Source of the DNA: Begonia masoniana
Lineage: Eukaryota; Streptophyta; Magnoliopsida; Cucurbitales; Begoniaceae
Direction: 5' to 3'
DNA: 64,000 nt
Assembly (NCBI GenBank): GCA_022432975.1
Contig: CM039502.1
Location: 76,379,330 to 76,443,329, forward strand
The position numbers were made by a program, and so were the translations under genes. The notes under the pieces were generated by a model. That model did not search any database, was not told the origin of the DNA, and saw only the letters and a program-made list of their open reading frames with translations. Positions 21,755 through 35,200 of the stretch are shown one piece after another (position 1 is the stretch's first letter; each line of letters starts with the position of its first letter).

Positions 21755-23376
21755 CACCTTAGACTTGGTCATATTAATCTTGATAGAATTAACAAACTTG
21801 TTAAAGATGGTCCTTTAAAAGATCTAACTGTTGTATTTTTACTTGTTTGTAAATCATATCTAGTAGGTAAAATGGCCAAGAGATCCTTTGTTAAAAAGGG
21901 CCAAAGGGCTCAAGAAATACTTGAGCTAATACATTCAGATATATGTGACCCAAGATCTACACAGACCAGAGGTAGGGATTACTACTTTGTGACAGTCATA
22001 GATGATTACTCAAGATATGGATATACTTACTTAATTCAGTTTAAATCTAAAACTTTTAGAAAGTTTCAAGAATTTAAAGCTGAAACTGAGAATCAATTAA
22101 GTAAGACTATCAAGTGCCTTCAATCAGATCAAGGAGGTGAGTACCTTGACAGTGAATTCAAGGATTATCTATTGGAACATGGGATAATATCCCAACTAAC
22201 AGCACCAGGCATGCCTCAACAAAATGGTGTTGCTGAAAGAAGAAATCAAACATTGCTTAATATGGTAAGATCTATGATGAGCTATTCCTCTCTTCCAAAA
22301 TTGTTTTGGAGATATGCTTTACAAACAGCAACCTACATACTTAATAGTTCCATCTAAGTCTATACGTAAAACACACTTAGAGTTGTGGAGTGGTCACAAA
22401 CCTAGTTTGAGACACTTTTGCATATGGGGATATCCAGCACATGTGCTAGAAGGTAAGACTGGAAAGTTGGAACCAAGAACTTGCATGTTTGTTGGATATG
22501 CAGAAAACACGAGAGGAAATTTGTTTTATAGTCCTTAGAATAATAAGGTATTTGTGTTGACAAATGGCACATTTCTAGAATATGACTATATAACAAATTA
22601 CAAACCTCATGGTAAGATTTTCTTAGAAGAGATTCTATCTGATCAGGTTAGATCTGTTACAACAACAGTTGTTGATCCACAAGATACAGAAAACACCACT
22701 TTCTCTAGTCAGCCCATCATCACACATCGTCGTAGCAAAAGGGTAGTACGACTACTATCTCGATATCGACACGATGGTGAAGCACAAGTTGCAATCACTG
22801 ATGATAGGAATGACGATCCATTGACATATAGATGTGCAATGGAAGACTTTGATAAAGAAGCATGGCTTGAAGCTATGAAACTCGAAATGGAATCTATGTA
22901 TTTCAACTCAGTCTAGGATCTTGTAGATTTACCTGAAGGGGTAAAACCCACTGGGTGTAAATAGATTTACAAGAGGAAACTTGGAGTAGACGGGAATGTA
23001 GAGACCTTCAATGCTAGACAGGTGGCTAAGGGTTATATCCAAAAGAAAGAGTTTGACTATGAAGAAACCTTATCACCAGTAGCAATGCTTAAGTCTATTC
23101 GTATTTTGCTTTCCATATCTGCTAATTATGATTATGAGATTTGGCAGATGGATGTTAAGACAGCTTTTTTGAATGACCATATTGAGGAAACTATCTATAT
23201 GGAGCAGCCAGAGAGTTTCATAGCACAAGATGCACAATAAAAGGTTTGCAAATTGCATAGGTCTATTTATGAACTCAAGCAAGCATCTAGGTTATGGTAT
23301 CTGAGATTTGATGATGCGATCAAATCTTATGGATTTTTGCATTGTCTTGATGAGTCTTGTGTATACAAGCTCTTCA
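21755..23376 (+). pseudogene. Copia integrase and N-terminal RT remnant
   Basis: Starts at the integrase motif HLRLGHINLDR (21755). The core is well kept: HSDICDP, then LQSDQGGEYLDSEFKDYL and NGVAERRNQT, giving the DDE residues. A frameshift near 22345 changes frame before KSIRKTHLELWSGHKP. RT follows (WLEAMKLEMESM; IWQMDVKTAFLNDHIEE; SIYELKQASRLWY). Stops lie at 22536 (CAG to TAG likely), 22914, about 22960 and 23238. The coding sequence stops at the TSD CTTCA (23372-23376), where another element inserted, and continues at 28121. Confidence 0.88.
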
Positions 23377-26300
23377 TGTAACGCCCCCGAACCCACCCCG
23401 GCTCGGTGCGCTACTTGGCTCACACTTACTACGTTTAAAACGGCGTTTAAAATAATTTTCGATAAAATTTTAACTCGATTTTTGGGTTTTTCGAACCCTT
23501 GAAAACGGTTGAAAAATGTGCGTAAAATACATTTAAAATATGTCGAAAAAGATCGGGTGAAAATATATTTGAAAAAAAAAAATGCCAAATTATCAACGAA
23601 AACGTGGGATATAGTTGAAAACAAACATCGTTTGCTTTATGAAAAATCGAGTAACATAACGTTTAATTTTTATAAATCCCAAAACATCAAAACAATAAAA
23701 CATCAACCAAAAAGAGTGATAAATTCCCATCATTTCAACAAGCAGAAATCTACAATAAACTACCAAAATACAAATTTCCCCACACCTCCCGAAGACCATG
23801 GTCGAGACGCCCCGACAACTGCCCGCACCGACATGCCATGTGCATCGCCTACTGCTCCGTAGTCCTGGGCTCCCTCGTCTAGTTCACTTGTAACTCTGTC
23901 GTCACCTACACCACAGAACACACACACACACACACACGTAAGCTTACGCTTAGCAAGTAGGGGATAACAAATATAAACATGCACAATGCACACACAACCC
24001 TCACACAACCCTAACACATACAGTTTCTACTCCCTCCGTTGTTTCGTTTCATTTTTCGTTGCATTTCTACTATTTACTCATGCACGTTAATGACAAGACG
24101 ATAAACCCTCTAGTGCTCCTCTTGCATGTTAACGACGAGGCGTTCAACTCCCTAGTGCATGCTTTAGCACGTTAACGACGAGACGTTAAACCCTCTAGTG
24201 CTCTGCTTGCACCTTAACGACGAGGCGTTTAACTCTAGCACGTTAACGACGAGACGTTAAACCCTCTAGTGCTCCTCTTGCACCTTAATGACGAGGCGTT
24301 TAACTCTCTGGTGCATACTCTAGCACGTTAACGATGAGATGTTAAACCCTCTAGTGCTCCTCTTGCACCTTAACAACGAGACGTTTAACTCTTTAGTGCA
24401 TACTCTAACACGTTAATGACGAGATGTTAAACCCTCTAGTGCTCCTCTTGCACCTTAACGACGAGGCGTTTAACTCTCTAGTGCTTTTTGCACGTTAACG
24501 ATAAGGCGTTAAACCCTCTAGTGCGACTTGCACTTTAACAACAAGGCGTTCAATCCTCTAGTGCTTTTCTTACACGTTTCATGCTTACCATTCCAATCAT
24601 GAACAGAACTCATTTTCGTAGCTTAAAACATAATGCATGACATTCACACAATACTCAAATACAAACAACCAACAACAACCACAAAATAAATCATACCGTT
24701 CCGTGGTGTAGGCCTGAAGGCAAAACAATTACAACCTACTACTTACCTGGATACTCCGCACATGCTCAGTTACTTTGGCTATGTTAACTGTTCGTTTGTC
24801 AATCCTAACAAAGATAGGGAAATTCACTTAGTAACTTTTTATGAATTCTAAGGAATGCCTAAACTAAATATAACAACAAACAAACCGACTTTAAAGCATA
24901 AATCCCCAAAACCCAAAATTTTCCTTATTACAATGACCAATGAAATCATTCCTTCACTAAAATTCAGATTATAACACAATGCATTTACCCAACTTTAAAA
25001 ATTCATAACTAATTCTATACATAGCGAAATGCTTCGATTCCAGAGATCATGGATCCATTAAAGTGTATATTTTACTCCATTAAAACAATTTTGCAAGCTA
25101 AAATAAGAAAGAGGTTCGGCAAACATCAAAACCGAAACATGCCTAAATTTTTCTTCACAGATTTTGATCCAACTTTGAAAAATCATAACTTAATCTATAT
25201 TTATCCAAATACGTTGATTCCAACGCCTATAGATCACTTAAAGAGTCTACTTTAACATACTTAATTCAATAAATAAATAAAACCAACTTTCTGAACCCAG
25301 AATTTCAGAAGCCGAAAGGCCCTACAATTTCACTATTCTTGAGCTTTTGTGCATAATATGATGTCTTTTCTCCATTTCATTCCACAATTAACCATTAGAT
25401 CCAAATTTAAGCTAAGAAATGGAGAAGAGAAGTTTAAGTTCGTGCATCCCAAGTACCCTTTCATAAATCATACAAAATACTCAAAACTAACCACTAATCT
25501 TTCACTACTTAACCAATAACTAGTATAAATATAGCCTAGTTCCAACTTACCTTCAAACTTCAAGAGAGATTGTTCTGGATGGAGGGAAAGCTCCAGCAAA
25601 AGGGAGAAGGAAAACAAACGTGGAGAAGCTTCAAGGATGGCTTTTTATTCTTTTACTTAATTCTAAAAGGATAAGATTTACTCAACTAACCAAAAGAATT
25701 GCCATCTTCCTAAATTGCCCTTCACACTTAAACTTTCTTCTTCACACTTCAACTTTACCATCCTTCATTCTTTTTACCTTACCTCTCTACGTGGCATCAT
25801 CATCTTTTCTCCTTTTTGACCTTTCAATTTTTTCCTTTTATAAATTTCCTTTTATAAATTTCCTCCACTTTCTTTTATTTATAAATTAACCCTCACCTAA
25901 TGTTTTTTTTTTCATTTCCTCCCTCACGTGGACATCTTCTTTCTCCACTCCTTTCACTCATCTTTTTCCTTAATACACTTCTCTTAATTTGACTTCAAAC
26001 CATAATATTTTCTCCCAATTAAATTCTAAAGTTTTCTCTCAAATTCCACTTCTAATATCACTCTTCATATCACTCTTTTTTTTCTACACATAGCATCACC
26101 CTTGAATGAATTTAAACCCCCTCTCATAACTAAACTAAGGCTATGTGCATTATAGAAATTTTTCGGGTGTTACAATCCACCCTCTTTACAAAAATTTTGT
26201 CCTTAAAATTTGAGCCTGGTTATTTCTCAACTTACTCATTCCAACTCTATCGTCCAAACTCTTGGGTTGCCACATTGAATCTCAACCACCTCTACGATCA

Positions 26301-28115
26301 TACTCATTTATCAGAAACTGATACTACCCTTCATCTCCAAAGTTTTAATTTTTTTCCAAACTATGTACTTCATAACTCAATTACTCCTATATTCATAACA
26401 TTTAACTTAAGCACGCATCACCTAGACTCTCAAACTCTTCTAACTGAGTTCTCAACTCTAGCTTTTCCTCGAGCTCAATTTATCTAGTTCTTTACTTTTC
26501 TAAGTTAATGTCTATCAAGCATTTACATAACTATCTTAATGAAAAATATTTTATCCTAAATCCTCAAATTCAACTTCCTTTATATTTACTATTCCCCTCT
26601 ATTTACTATTTTACTATATCACTTCTAACTTATCATTTCCACCTCTTGTACCGACTTTCCTCGAACCATCGCAGTATTTCATTCCCTCGTACTCAAAACT
26701 TTCAATACTTAAATCTATCAACTACTCTTTCAAAGTACTATATGAATTCCCATAATTATATTCACTATGCTCAATTTATCCAACTTCTACTTCAGTCATC
26801 ACCAACCATTATTAAACTTTTAAGTCTAACTACCTCATTCCCCACTCTTCATTAAATCAACCAAATTGGTGTACACGCACTTTGAATTTGATCCCATTAA
26901 TTTCAATTTGAAACTTTCATAAACTTCCTGAATTAACCTTACTTCTAGGTTCCTTCATATAATCTCTGTGTGAACTTTCTTCCCTTCCTATTTGATATCC
27001 CCTAAATTCCTCGGCTTCACACGGAGTACTAATTTCTCTCACTTACCTCTTTCCTAAATCCATTCCAAATTCCTAATACAAGCTAGCAACTCAACTATCT
27101 TGCATTGTAAAAATCTAAATTTTCTTTACCCAAGATCTAATAGCACTCGAGTTCTAAGTATTCTCCCAAATTTCTTTACAGAGTCGGTCAACAACCTTCT
27201 TATTTGTGAACTTATTGTAACTAACTTAACACCCTTAACCTTAACCTCCTACACGTTACATTTCTATTATTTATCCTCACTCTCGCTGGTTCACTATTTC
27301 TCCTAACATCACGCGCATTACTCTAAACCTCAGAACATTATCTTAATTCAAGAGGCTAAACTTTTCTCTACTTAATTAAGACATCTTGGTTTCTAAATTT
27401 CTAATTCCTCTCTTAATTTGATATTCTCAAAATTTACTCTTTTGTTAATTCCTATCCCAAGGTTACTTTTCTATGGTGCCTCAATAAGGACCTTTTTATC
27501 CATCCACTCCAAATAGTCCTCAGAGCTGCATTCACTGCTTTTAATCCCACCAACCATAAACTCGAGCACGCATCGAGGATTTTCAACTCTTCTATGACTC
27601 TAATTTAAGTCATACTAAACTATACATCCTAACATTCAATAGTTTCTACCATTGTTGACTTCACTTTACTTGACTATCAAATACGCTTACAAAATTTTCT
27701 AATTTAGTCTCCTGTTTAGGTTTTTCTCCCATAAGGTTTTGGCTATATTTCTAGGTCGAGTAACACCAACTGCCCGACATGTCTACCACTCAACCAATCT
27801 TATTTCGCTAAGTCTTCTCCTATACCGTGCCGGTCGAAATCTTTTCGTGTATCCATCCTCGTCCTTGATTGAGTCATCTACTGAGATGGTACCCATTCCT
27901 TAAAGAAAAATCAGTTTTATACCCTGATTATCACCTTGTATCTAACTTTGATCTTCGAATGCCCCAATTTATCAGTTGCTCAAATTCCACTTCTAATATC
28001 ACTCCTCATATCACTCTTTCTTTTCTACACATAGCATCACCCTTAAATGAATTTAAACCCCCTCTCATAACTAAACTAAGGCTATGCGCGTTATAGAAAT
28101 TTTTCGGGTGTTACA
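23377..28115 (-). mobile_element. Deleted gypsy-type LTR element
   Basis: TGTAACGCCC...GGGTGTTACA, minus orientation, flanked by perfect TSDs CTTCA (23372-23376, 28116-28120). The left (3') LTR is 23377-26174 (2798 bp), followed by a polypurine tract on the minus strand (complement of TCCACCCTCTTTAC at 26176). Only about 137 bp of the right (5') LTR survive (27979-28115), matching 26038-26174. The 26175-27978 interior is pyrimidine-rich with no recognisable domains on either strand. A large deletion has removed most of the 5' LTR, the PBS and gag, yet the outer ends are intact. Confidence 0.85.
24083..24565. repeat. 42/43-bp minisatellite with two alternating subunits
   Basis: Roughly eleven subunits alternate between a type with CACGTTAACGACGAGACGTT and a type with CACCTTAACGACGAGGCG, each followed by a CTCTAGTGC-containing stretch. 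The higher-order unit is about 85 bp. It degrades toward the right edge. Confidence 0.9.
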
Positions 28116-28120
28116 CTTCA

Positions 28121-28559
28121 AAGATAAGTAAGTGGTTTTACTAATTCTTTATGTCGATATCATTCTACTTATTAAGAATAATGTAGGATTATTATCGGAT
28201 ATAAAAGCTTGGTTGGCTAAGCAATTCCAAATGAAAGATTTGAGAGAAACGAGCTATATTCTTGGGATTCGTCTATTTAGGGATTGTAAGAATAAGTTGT
28301 TAGCTTTGTCTCGGACATTGTATATTGACAAGATGCTTGTCAGATATGTAATGCAGAACTCTAAGAAGGATAATTTACATTCTCGTCATGGAGTTACTCT
28401 TTCTAAGAAGCAGTCTGGAAGAGGATATGAGACGCTATCCATATGCATCAGTAGTTAGTAACTTGATGTATGTTATGTTATGTACAAGACCTAACATATG
28501 CTATGCAGTAGGGATAGTTAGTCAATTTTAGTCTAATACAGGATTAGATCATTGGATAG
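28121..28559 (+). pseudogene. Copia RT segment continued
   Basis: Resumes the copia RT after the insertion. The active-site motif reads LYVDIILLIKNN, where copia elements have YVDD, so the second catalytic Asp is lost. It continues through MKDLRETSYILGIRLFRD to a degenerate stretch, ending at TSD GATAG (28555-28559) for the next solo LTR. Confidence 0.85.
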
Positions 28560-31193
28560 TGTAACGACCCCAACGGAAATCGCCACACAAATTCATTACT
28601 TGATCTCTTAATCATTTGAATCCTACTTCCATACACCTTGTTCATTATTAGTGCTAACATTATTTCCTCTTTGGTTTCTTTTTTTTTTTTATATATATAT
28701 CTCTTGATCTGCATCTTGTAGACTCACATCAACCGATGATCACGTGTCCACCATGCGACACATCAGATCACAACCAACAATAGACATCCACCGATGGTCA
28801 CAGGCATTGCACGTGCCTAAACAAAGACATCGCCCGGTCCCAATCATTCTCTACTAGATGTTCATATTTACTCTATATCAACCGGTGGTCATGTGCGCCT
28901 CGCGTGACCAGTCAAAACATCACTTAAACGCTAAGCGACAAGAAAAACACTCGCATCATCCGGTCACTAAACGCCAAAAACGTGTTTATACCATCCGGTG
29001 GTGAACTCTCTACATCATCCCATGGAATAAGAGTACATCATCCGGTGATCATGTGCATCTCACGTGACAAATTAAAAATACGACCCGGACACTAAACGAC
29101 AAATAACATTCTCATCATCCGGTGACTTATTTCACTACATCTGCCGATCACTAGAAGACAAAATAACAATTACGTCGCCCGGTGAAGGAATACACTCCAT
29201 CCACCGAACACTAGACGACAAAATACCATTTACATCATCCGGCGAGGACACATACTACATCTTCCGGTGACGTCATCCGGAAGACTCGATCATTCATATT
29301 TCATCATTGACATCCGCCGATGACGTCAGCCGGATGATTGCCTCATCCAGCCTCCATCATACAGCAGCAAAACACTATAATCATCAAACATTTTTATCCG
29401 ATAGAACATGTCACACTCACCCGATTCTTAACTTGGTAACTATAAACCTCAAAGAGTATGGATCATAAACTCACTCAAAAATATATGCATAGCGGAAGAC
29501 TCAGACAAAGCAATCCATTCATTAACCCTAAAAAAAAAAACGTATTCAGACTCTAAAGGCGAGTCCTACAAATCCAAATCTCATTGTTATAAGAATTCTA
29601 TTCAATTTAGTCATCTGTTCATCGTAAACCTTTCTGACTTACTATGAGCATAACCAGGGAGTTTAGTCGCCTATCCAGCCTTCACTGTCACACTGAGCAA
29701 CCTCCAGCAACCAAGCTTAGACATTTTCGTTGACCTTGAGTTCCTCACCTGAAAACCCGTCACCTACATCATAAGGTTTAAACTATAAGCCTAATGCTTA
29801 GTAAGGAATGTATGCTGACAGACATACATGAGTGCACATAATAAGAAACATAAGTTCGTAAATCTTTCTTCATTCATGCTCATTTTCATCATTTTCATAG
29901 CATGCATTAAGGGAGGAAACGAGGGAGAAGGACAGGGTACATAATCATTTGCCAGTCGGGCAATCATGGTAACGACTAGCTCGGCCTCCACCAGTGAGAG
30001 AATTCGCGAGCCAAACTTATCATCATCTCGGCCTCCACCAGTGGGAGAATTCGCGAGTCATACTTATCATCAACTCGGCCTCCACCAGTGGGAGAATTCG
30101 CGAGTCATACTTGTCATCAACTCGGCCTCCACCAGTGAGAGAATTCGCGAGTCATACCTAAGCCTTGTGAACATGTCATAGTCGTTTCCCCCCGTTCCGC
30201 GCTTAATCATGCTTACATTTGTTTTTCATGTTCTTAACTTATTCATAAACGAGTACATAATGTATGGGCACAAATTTTTCACAGAGGAATGTCATACTGT
30301 ATGAACGAGTAAGAATATCATGTAACTTAACATCATCCGGCTCAAATACTTCATATCATGGCAAATTACTAGTCAAAATCATCAGATAAACATTAGACAG
30401 TAACTTAAGGGAAACTTCTAATCATCACAGAATTCTCTACCTAGCATCCTTTGATGTAGGGTCCTAACGACCGGGAAACCTATACATTCACTTACCTGGT
30501 CTCCTTAGCAATCTGAACCTCTTCTCTTCAACTTCTTCACCTAAAACATGCGCATTACAGTAGTTAAATCAAAATCCTAAAACCTTACTCATAAATCATC
30601 CTAGGATTTATTAGCTAAAGTCATTCCCAAATCCTTGGTTTGATATACTTTGCAGAAACTAAAATCCAAAATAAAACAAACAGGTTCTACTATCGATTAA
30701 ATCTGAGTTGGTTACTTACAATGTCCAGAATCGATTCGGGTTGACATTACTACTCTCGGATTCTAAAATGTTCTAATACTACTCGGCCAAAGATAGAACC
30801 CGAGTTCAAATGCCGAGCTGAAAACAGAGCTCCAAACACAAACGGATAACTACATTGTCCATTGCATATCTCGGGTGCGGATTCGCAGAGGAATGCTGCT
30901 AGAAACCGGTCGTCGGCGAGGAAGACACTGATATCAGAGAGTAGGGACTTGTGAGAGAAGAAATCGCCAGAAAGGGTGGTGTCGGCTACAGTGGTTCAAG
31001 TGAGGTTTAAAACATTTCCTTTTTCTTTATATATAGGTCATCACCCTCCATTTTTACAACTTTGCCACCCAACCTAGTGTAAATCCACATGAAATTAATT
31101 ATTCTTGGTATAAGTCCTAAACTGTAAAAATTAAATATTCATGACCGTTAGTACAGTTAGGGAAATCACCTGGCCGTTAACTCGGGTGTTACA
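28560..31193 (-). mobile_element. Solo LTR, diverged gypsy-type subfamily
   Basis: 2634 bp, TGTAACGACC...CGGGTGTTACA, minus orientation, with perfect TSD GATAG at 28555-28559 and 31194-31198. It shares the family layout: repeated ATC(A/C)ACCG and ATCCGG motifs (28730-29340, including TGACGTCA), a 47-bp tandem repeat, and the minus-strand CCAG|GTAAGT donor at 30495. No internal domain is present. Confidence 0.93.
29980..30167. repeat. 47-bp tandem repeat, four copies
   Basis: Units begin with CTCGGCCTCCACCAGTG at 29980, 30027, 30074 and 30121, exactly 47 bp apart, each with GAATTCGCGAG. It lies in the LTR at the place where related LTRs carry other short duplications. Confidence 0.95.
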
Positions 31194-31198
31194 GATAG

Positions 31199-31643
31199 GG
31201 TCAAGCGCATTCTCAAGTATCTTAGAAGAACGAGAAATTATATGCTTGTATATTCTAGTAGGGATTTGATTCCTACAGGATATACTGATTTTGATTTTCA
31301 GTCTGATATAGATGATCGAAAGTTGATATCTGGATCAGTATTTACTATTCGTGGTGGAGGAGGAGTTTCTGACTCGAATATGGAAGCCGAGTACATAGCT
31401 GCTTCAGAAGCAACTAAAGAAGCTGTATAGCTCCAAAAGTTTTTTGGTGATCTGGAAGTTGTACAGATATGAATAAACCACTCACACTTTATTGTGATAA
31501 TAGTGGTGAAGTGACGAATTCTAAAGAACCTAGAAGCCACAAAAAGATTAAAGCATATAGAGAGAAAATATTATCTAATAAGAGAGATTGTGCAACGTGG
31601 AGACGTCGCCATTTTGAAGATTCCAACCACTGAGAATAATCCT
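31199..31643 (+). pseudogene. Copia RNase H remnant
   Basis: Continues pol with RVKRILKYLRRTRNYML, then GYTDFDFQSDIDDRKLISG and SNMEAEYIAASEATKEA (the conserved MEAEY motif), then LYCDNSGEVTNSKEPRSH after a stop and a shift near 31430-31470. The C-terminus decays around 31640. Confidence 0.85.
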
Positions 31644-32395
31644 TGATTATTTGTGCAATTTTAAATTTATATATATGTTGATATATGTGGGATTAAATTT
31701 AAAAGAAAATAATCATATTAGTCCATGACTTATATTTGAAGTATAAGATCTTCAAATTAATAAAGTCATAAATACAGTTTACTTCATTGAGAACGTATAG
31801 TCATATCCCGACTATATATGTAGCAACATAAAGTGATTGTATCTTATATAATATGATTATATAGGACTGCATCAGATGAAATTATATTATTATTATAATA
31901 TCCGTTAAATGAAGAACAATTAATTTTATAATAATGGTTGTCATATATGTATCATCTTAATTAATTCTATTTAGTAGACTCCTATTTCATTTTAATTTAT
32001 TCTTTGATTTACTCGATAAAGTTCTGTATGAGTTACATTGCATAAATCTTGTTTTTTTGGGAATAAATTAAATGATAAGATTCACTTGTTTGTTAGTTCA
32101 GAGATTGAATAATTAGCACGCAAATTCATAAATATTATGAACTAATTTTTCAATTAAGAACTAATGGTAGTCAAGGATAAAGATATAATATGAGAGGTTA
32201 ACGGATTTTATACCTAGCTCTATTACGAATCTTAATGAAAGATTAATATATATGTAATGACTATATCAATGGACATTACTTTGAGTAAATATACGTTATA
32301 GTTCTAAGAGTGCAACTCTAGGTATTTAGTGGAATTACTCTACAGTTAATAATTGTGTTATTTAATATATAGAGTTTATATTAATTAACAAATAT
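31644..32395 (+). mobile_element. Copia 3' noncoding region
   Basis: AT-rich sequence between the RNase H remnant and the 3' LTR. I see no gene and no clear polypurine tract. Confidence 0.5.
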
Positions 32396-32494
32396 TATTG
32401 GAACTTAGGACTATAAGTCCATCGGTCCTTCTGTCATTTTATATCACTATTTAATTTTCATGTTACAAGAATAAATATATAAATGATTAATTAT
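32396..32494 (+). mobile_element. Copia 3' LTR, first piece
   Basis: TATTGGAACTTAGGACTATA opens the LTR, matching 2164 onward, up to the TSD ATTAT (32490-32494) of the next insertion. Confidence 0.8.
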
Positions 32495-35195
32495 TGTGAC
32501 GGCCCGAGACCCGATCGGGGCCAAGGAGCCATCACACCGGGACATTTGCAGAAAACGGGGACAACTATTTTTTTTTTAAAACAGGACAGTCAGAAGAAAC
32601 AGTGAACAGAATATTTACAAACTTTAAAACTTCGCAGAGAGAGAGTTCTTTGGTGTCGAAATCAAACAGGGGAAAAACAGTTAACACCGAACTACAGGGT
32701 AAACAACAGAAGGAGATCAGAATCCTTGGAACAAAATCAGAAAAATATATTAATTGTTGGACCACAGAAATGAACGACAGATGAATACAGGAAGCAGAGC
32801 ACTTTAAGCATTTAAATTTGAAGACATACTTAAAATCGGAGTTCGGATTAAATGACAGAAGAATAACAGAACAAAAGCCAGGAGGTTGGAAGCGGGAAGG
32901 AATGAAAACAGTCTTCGGGATATAATAAGACAGAAATGAACAGTGATTGGAAGATGAAGTTGTGAACAGTGACTGGAAGATGAAGTTGTGAACAGTGACC
33001 GGAAGATGAAGTTGTGAACAGTGACCGGAAGATGAAGTTGGATGAAGTTGTGAACAGTGACCGGAAGATGAAGTTGTGAACAGTGACCGGAAGATGAAGT
33101 TGTGAACAGTGACCGGAAGATGAAGTTGTGAACAGTGACCGGAAGATGAAGTTGTGAACAGTGACCGGAAGATGAAGTTGTGAACAGTGACCGGAAGATG
33201 AAGTTGTGAACAGTGACCGGAAGATGAAGTTGTGAACAGTGACCGGAAGATGAAGTTGTGAACAGTGTCCGGAAGATGAAGTTGTGAACAGTGTCCGGAA
33301 GATGAAGTTGTGAACAGTGACCGGAAGATGAAGTTGTGAACAGTGACCGGAAGATGAAGTTTTGAACAGTGACCGGAAGATGTAAACAAAAACAACAACG
33401 GTAGATGTGATTTTAAAGCAACGGAGGATGCAATCGGAAGACATAATTTTCAAGGCAGAATTTGACAACTCTTTAACAGGAAGACACACCATCAGAGAGC
33501 GGAAAAACAGAAAACATAAAAATCTCAGATTCTCAAACCAATTTAAAACATGGTTCTCGAACACAACAGAAGGCATAACAGAAACTTAAGAAAGATCACA
33601 CTACATGGGTAGCTCTAAAACCAGAAACTATCTATGCACAGATTAACAGAAAATATTCCAAACAAATTCCAGAATACTTCAAAACATACGAGCAATTCCA
33701 GAATATTTTCAAACATACATTCCACTGTCAAATACAGAGGTTTAAAAACATAAACTCCAAAACCTATACTTTATCAAAATCCCAACAGAATTCCTAACAG
33801 AGACTAAACTTTGTTTTAAAATCTCAAAAACTATGCAGAACTTGACATACATACACACCACAGGAAATCAAAATATGTCTGGCTGCCACAACCAACCCCC
33901 GCAAGCTTATTCCTCCAACAGCACCTACACATCGGCCGGAGGCACAAAGTCCTCATCCACGGGTTCAGTACCTACAACAGGGAGTTCAACTATGAGCCTA
34001 GAGCTCAGTAAGAACATACAATGCAAAGTGATGCACGTGCTATGCATGAACATTTTCAAATACATGAACATTACATTACATTACCTTACATTTCACTGGA
34101 CAGGGAGGTATAAGTGGGGCTTATAGAGGAACTGGCGCATATACATACTTGACATAACAGGACATGACACTGGTTAGTAATTTTGCCGGGTCCCAGGGAA
34201 GGACAAGGTACAGGGTATCCTTGGCAGGGATAATTTTACATGAGTCCCAGAGAAGGACAAGAACAGGATGCCAGTCCTCGTCCACACTTAACCATACATT
34301 CATTACAGGTTTTATCATACTTAACTTCAAAATTGTGTACATAAAACGTTTACATGATTTTACAGAAAAACGGGTATGCATGGACGGTGCTTGAACCTAA
34401 AATAACAGGCAACAAGAATATCACAACAGAGAGTGAAACAAAACCAGACAACTCAGAACTTATTCGAACTTTTCTACCCAAAACGAACCGACAGAACTGA
34501 TACTCCTAGTACCTCCAAGTTGCAGGGCCTTAAGGGCCAACCTACGGGCATGAACTTACCTGGTTGCTGTCGCGTTGATGTTCTGAATGTCTCAGAAATG
34601 CTCGGACCTGTAGCATGCATATAGAGAATTTAAAACACGCTACAAATGCTAACTAATAAGCTGTTAGAAATCAACAGCAACATCTTTCAAATCCTTAGAA
34701 AACAACAACGTGTTTTCATCCAAAAACAGTGAGTTTTCACAAATACCAAAACCCTAAACTTCGGTAAAAACTCACTTTTTAACTTATCCAAAATGTTAGC
34801 TTTAGTAGATGATTACCTTTGCTGGAGAAACAGAAGGTAATCAGGAAAAGATTGAGGTTAAAAATCGCTGCTGGTCGCCTGGAAAAGAGAAAACAGGAAG
34901 GAGAGGTAGAAGTGAGCTTCACGTAGGAGGAAGAGAAGATATATCTTCTTCAACAAGTTGCCAAATGTCAACCATCCATTTGATTTCTCCCACCAACCTT
35001 AATTTCTTCCTAATTTGCCCTTCCATTGGTTTTTAACTAAAACATTATTTAGTTAATCGATTCGGTTTCACGAATCACCCTCGTTCGATTAAACACATCG
35101 ACAATATTATTAAAAACAATCATTGCATTAATATCGGAGAAATTCCGCTTACATATTCGGGGAATTATTACATAGGCAAAATGCCGGGTGTTACA
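32495..35195 (-). mobile_element. Solo LTR with expanded 26-bp minisatellite
   Basis: 2701 bp, TGTGACGGCC...GGGTGTTACA, minus orientation, with perfect TSD ATTAT at 32490-32494 and 35196-35200. It contains the 26-bp array at 32941-33381, the conserved island near 33880-34010, and the minus-strand donor GTAAGT at 34559. Its long minus-strand frames are products of the minisatellite, not genes. Confidence 0.93.
32941..33381. repeat. 26-bp minisatellite, about 16-17 copies
   Basis: Near-perfect repeats of a unit containing GAAGTTGTGAACAGTGACCG, with one partial duplication near 33035-33050. The core GTGAACAGTGACCGG is the complement, with one change, of the core of the 35-bp minisatellite at 279-733 in a different LTR. 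Confidence 0.95.
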
Positions 35196-35200
35196 ATTAT

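Noticed and set aside
23740..24020. Possible minus-strand gene suggested by Cys/Val-rich frame
   Set aside because: Driven by an ACAC microsatellite (23920-23937) within an LTR; no recognisable domain.
31676..31690. TGTTGATATATGTGG as the start of the copia 3' LTR
   Set aside because: It has TG and pairs with CAACA at 8686, but the matched duplicate of the 5' LTR begins at TATTGGAACTTAGG (32396), so the LTR starts there.
32565..33576. Two long minus-strand frames (277 and 242 codons) with repeated HCSQLHLPVTVHNF-type peptides
   Set aside because: Translations of the 26-bp minisatellite in two frames inside a solo LTR; no start context or homology supports a gene.
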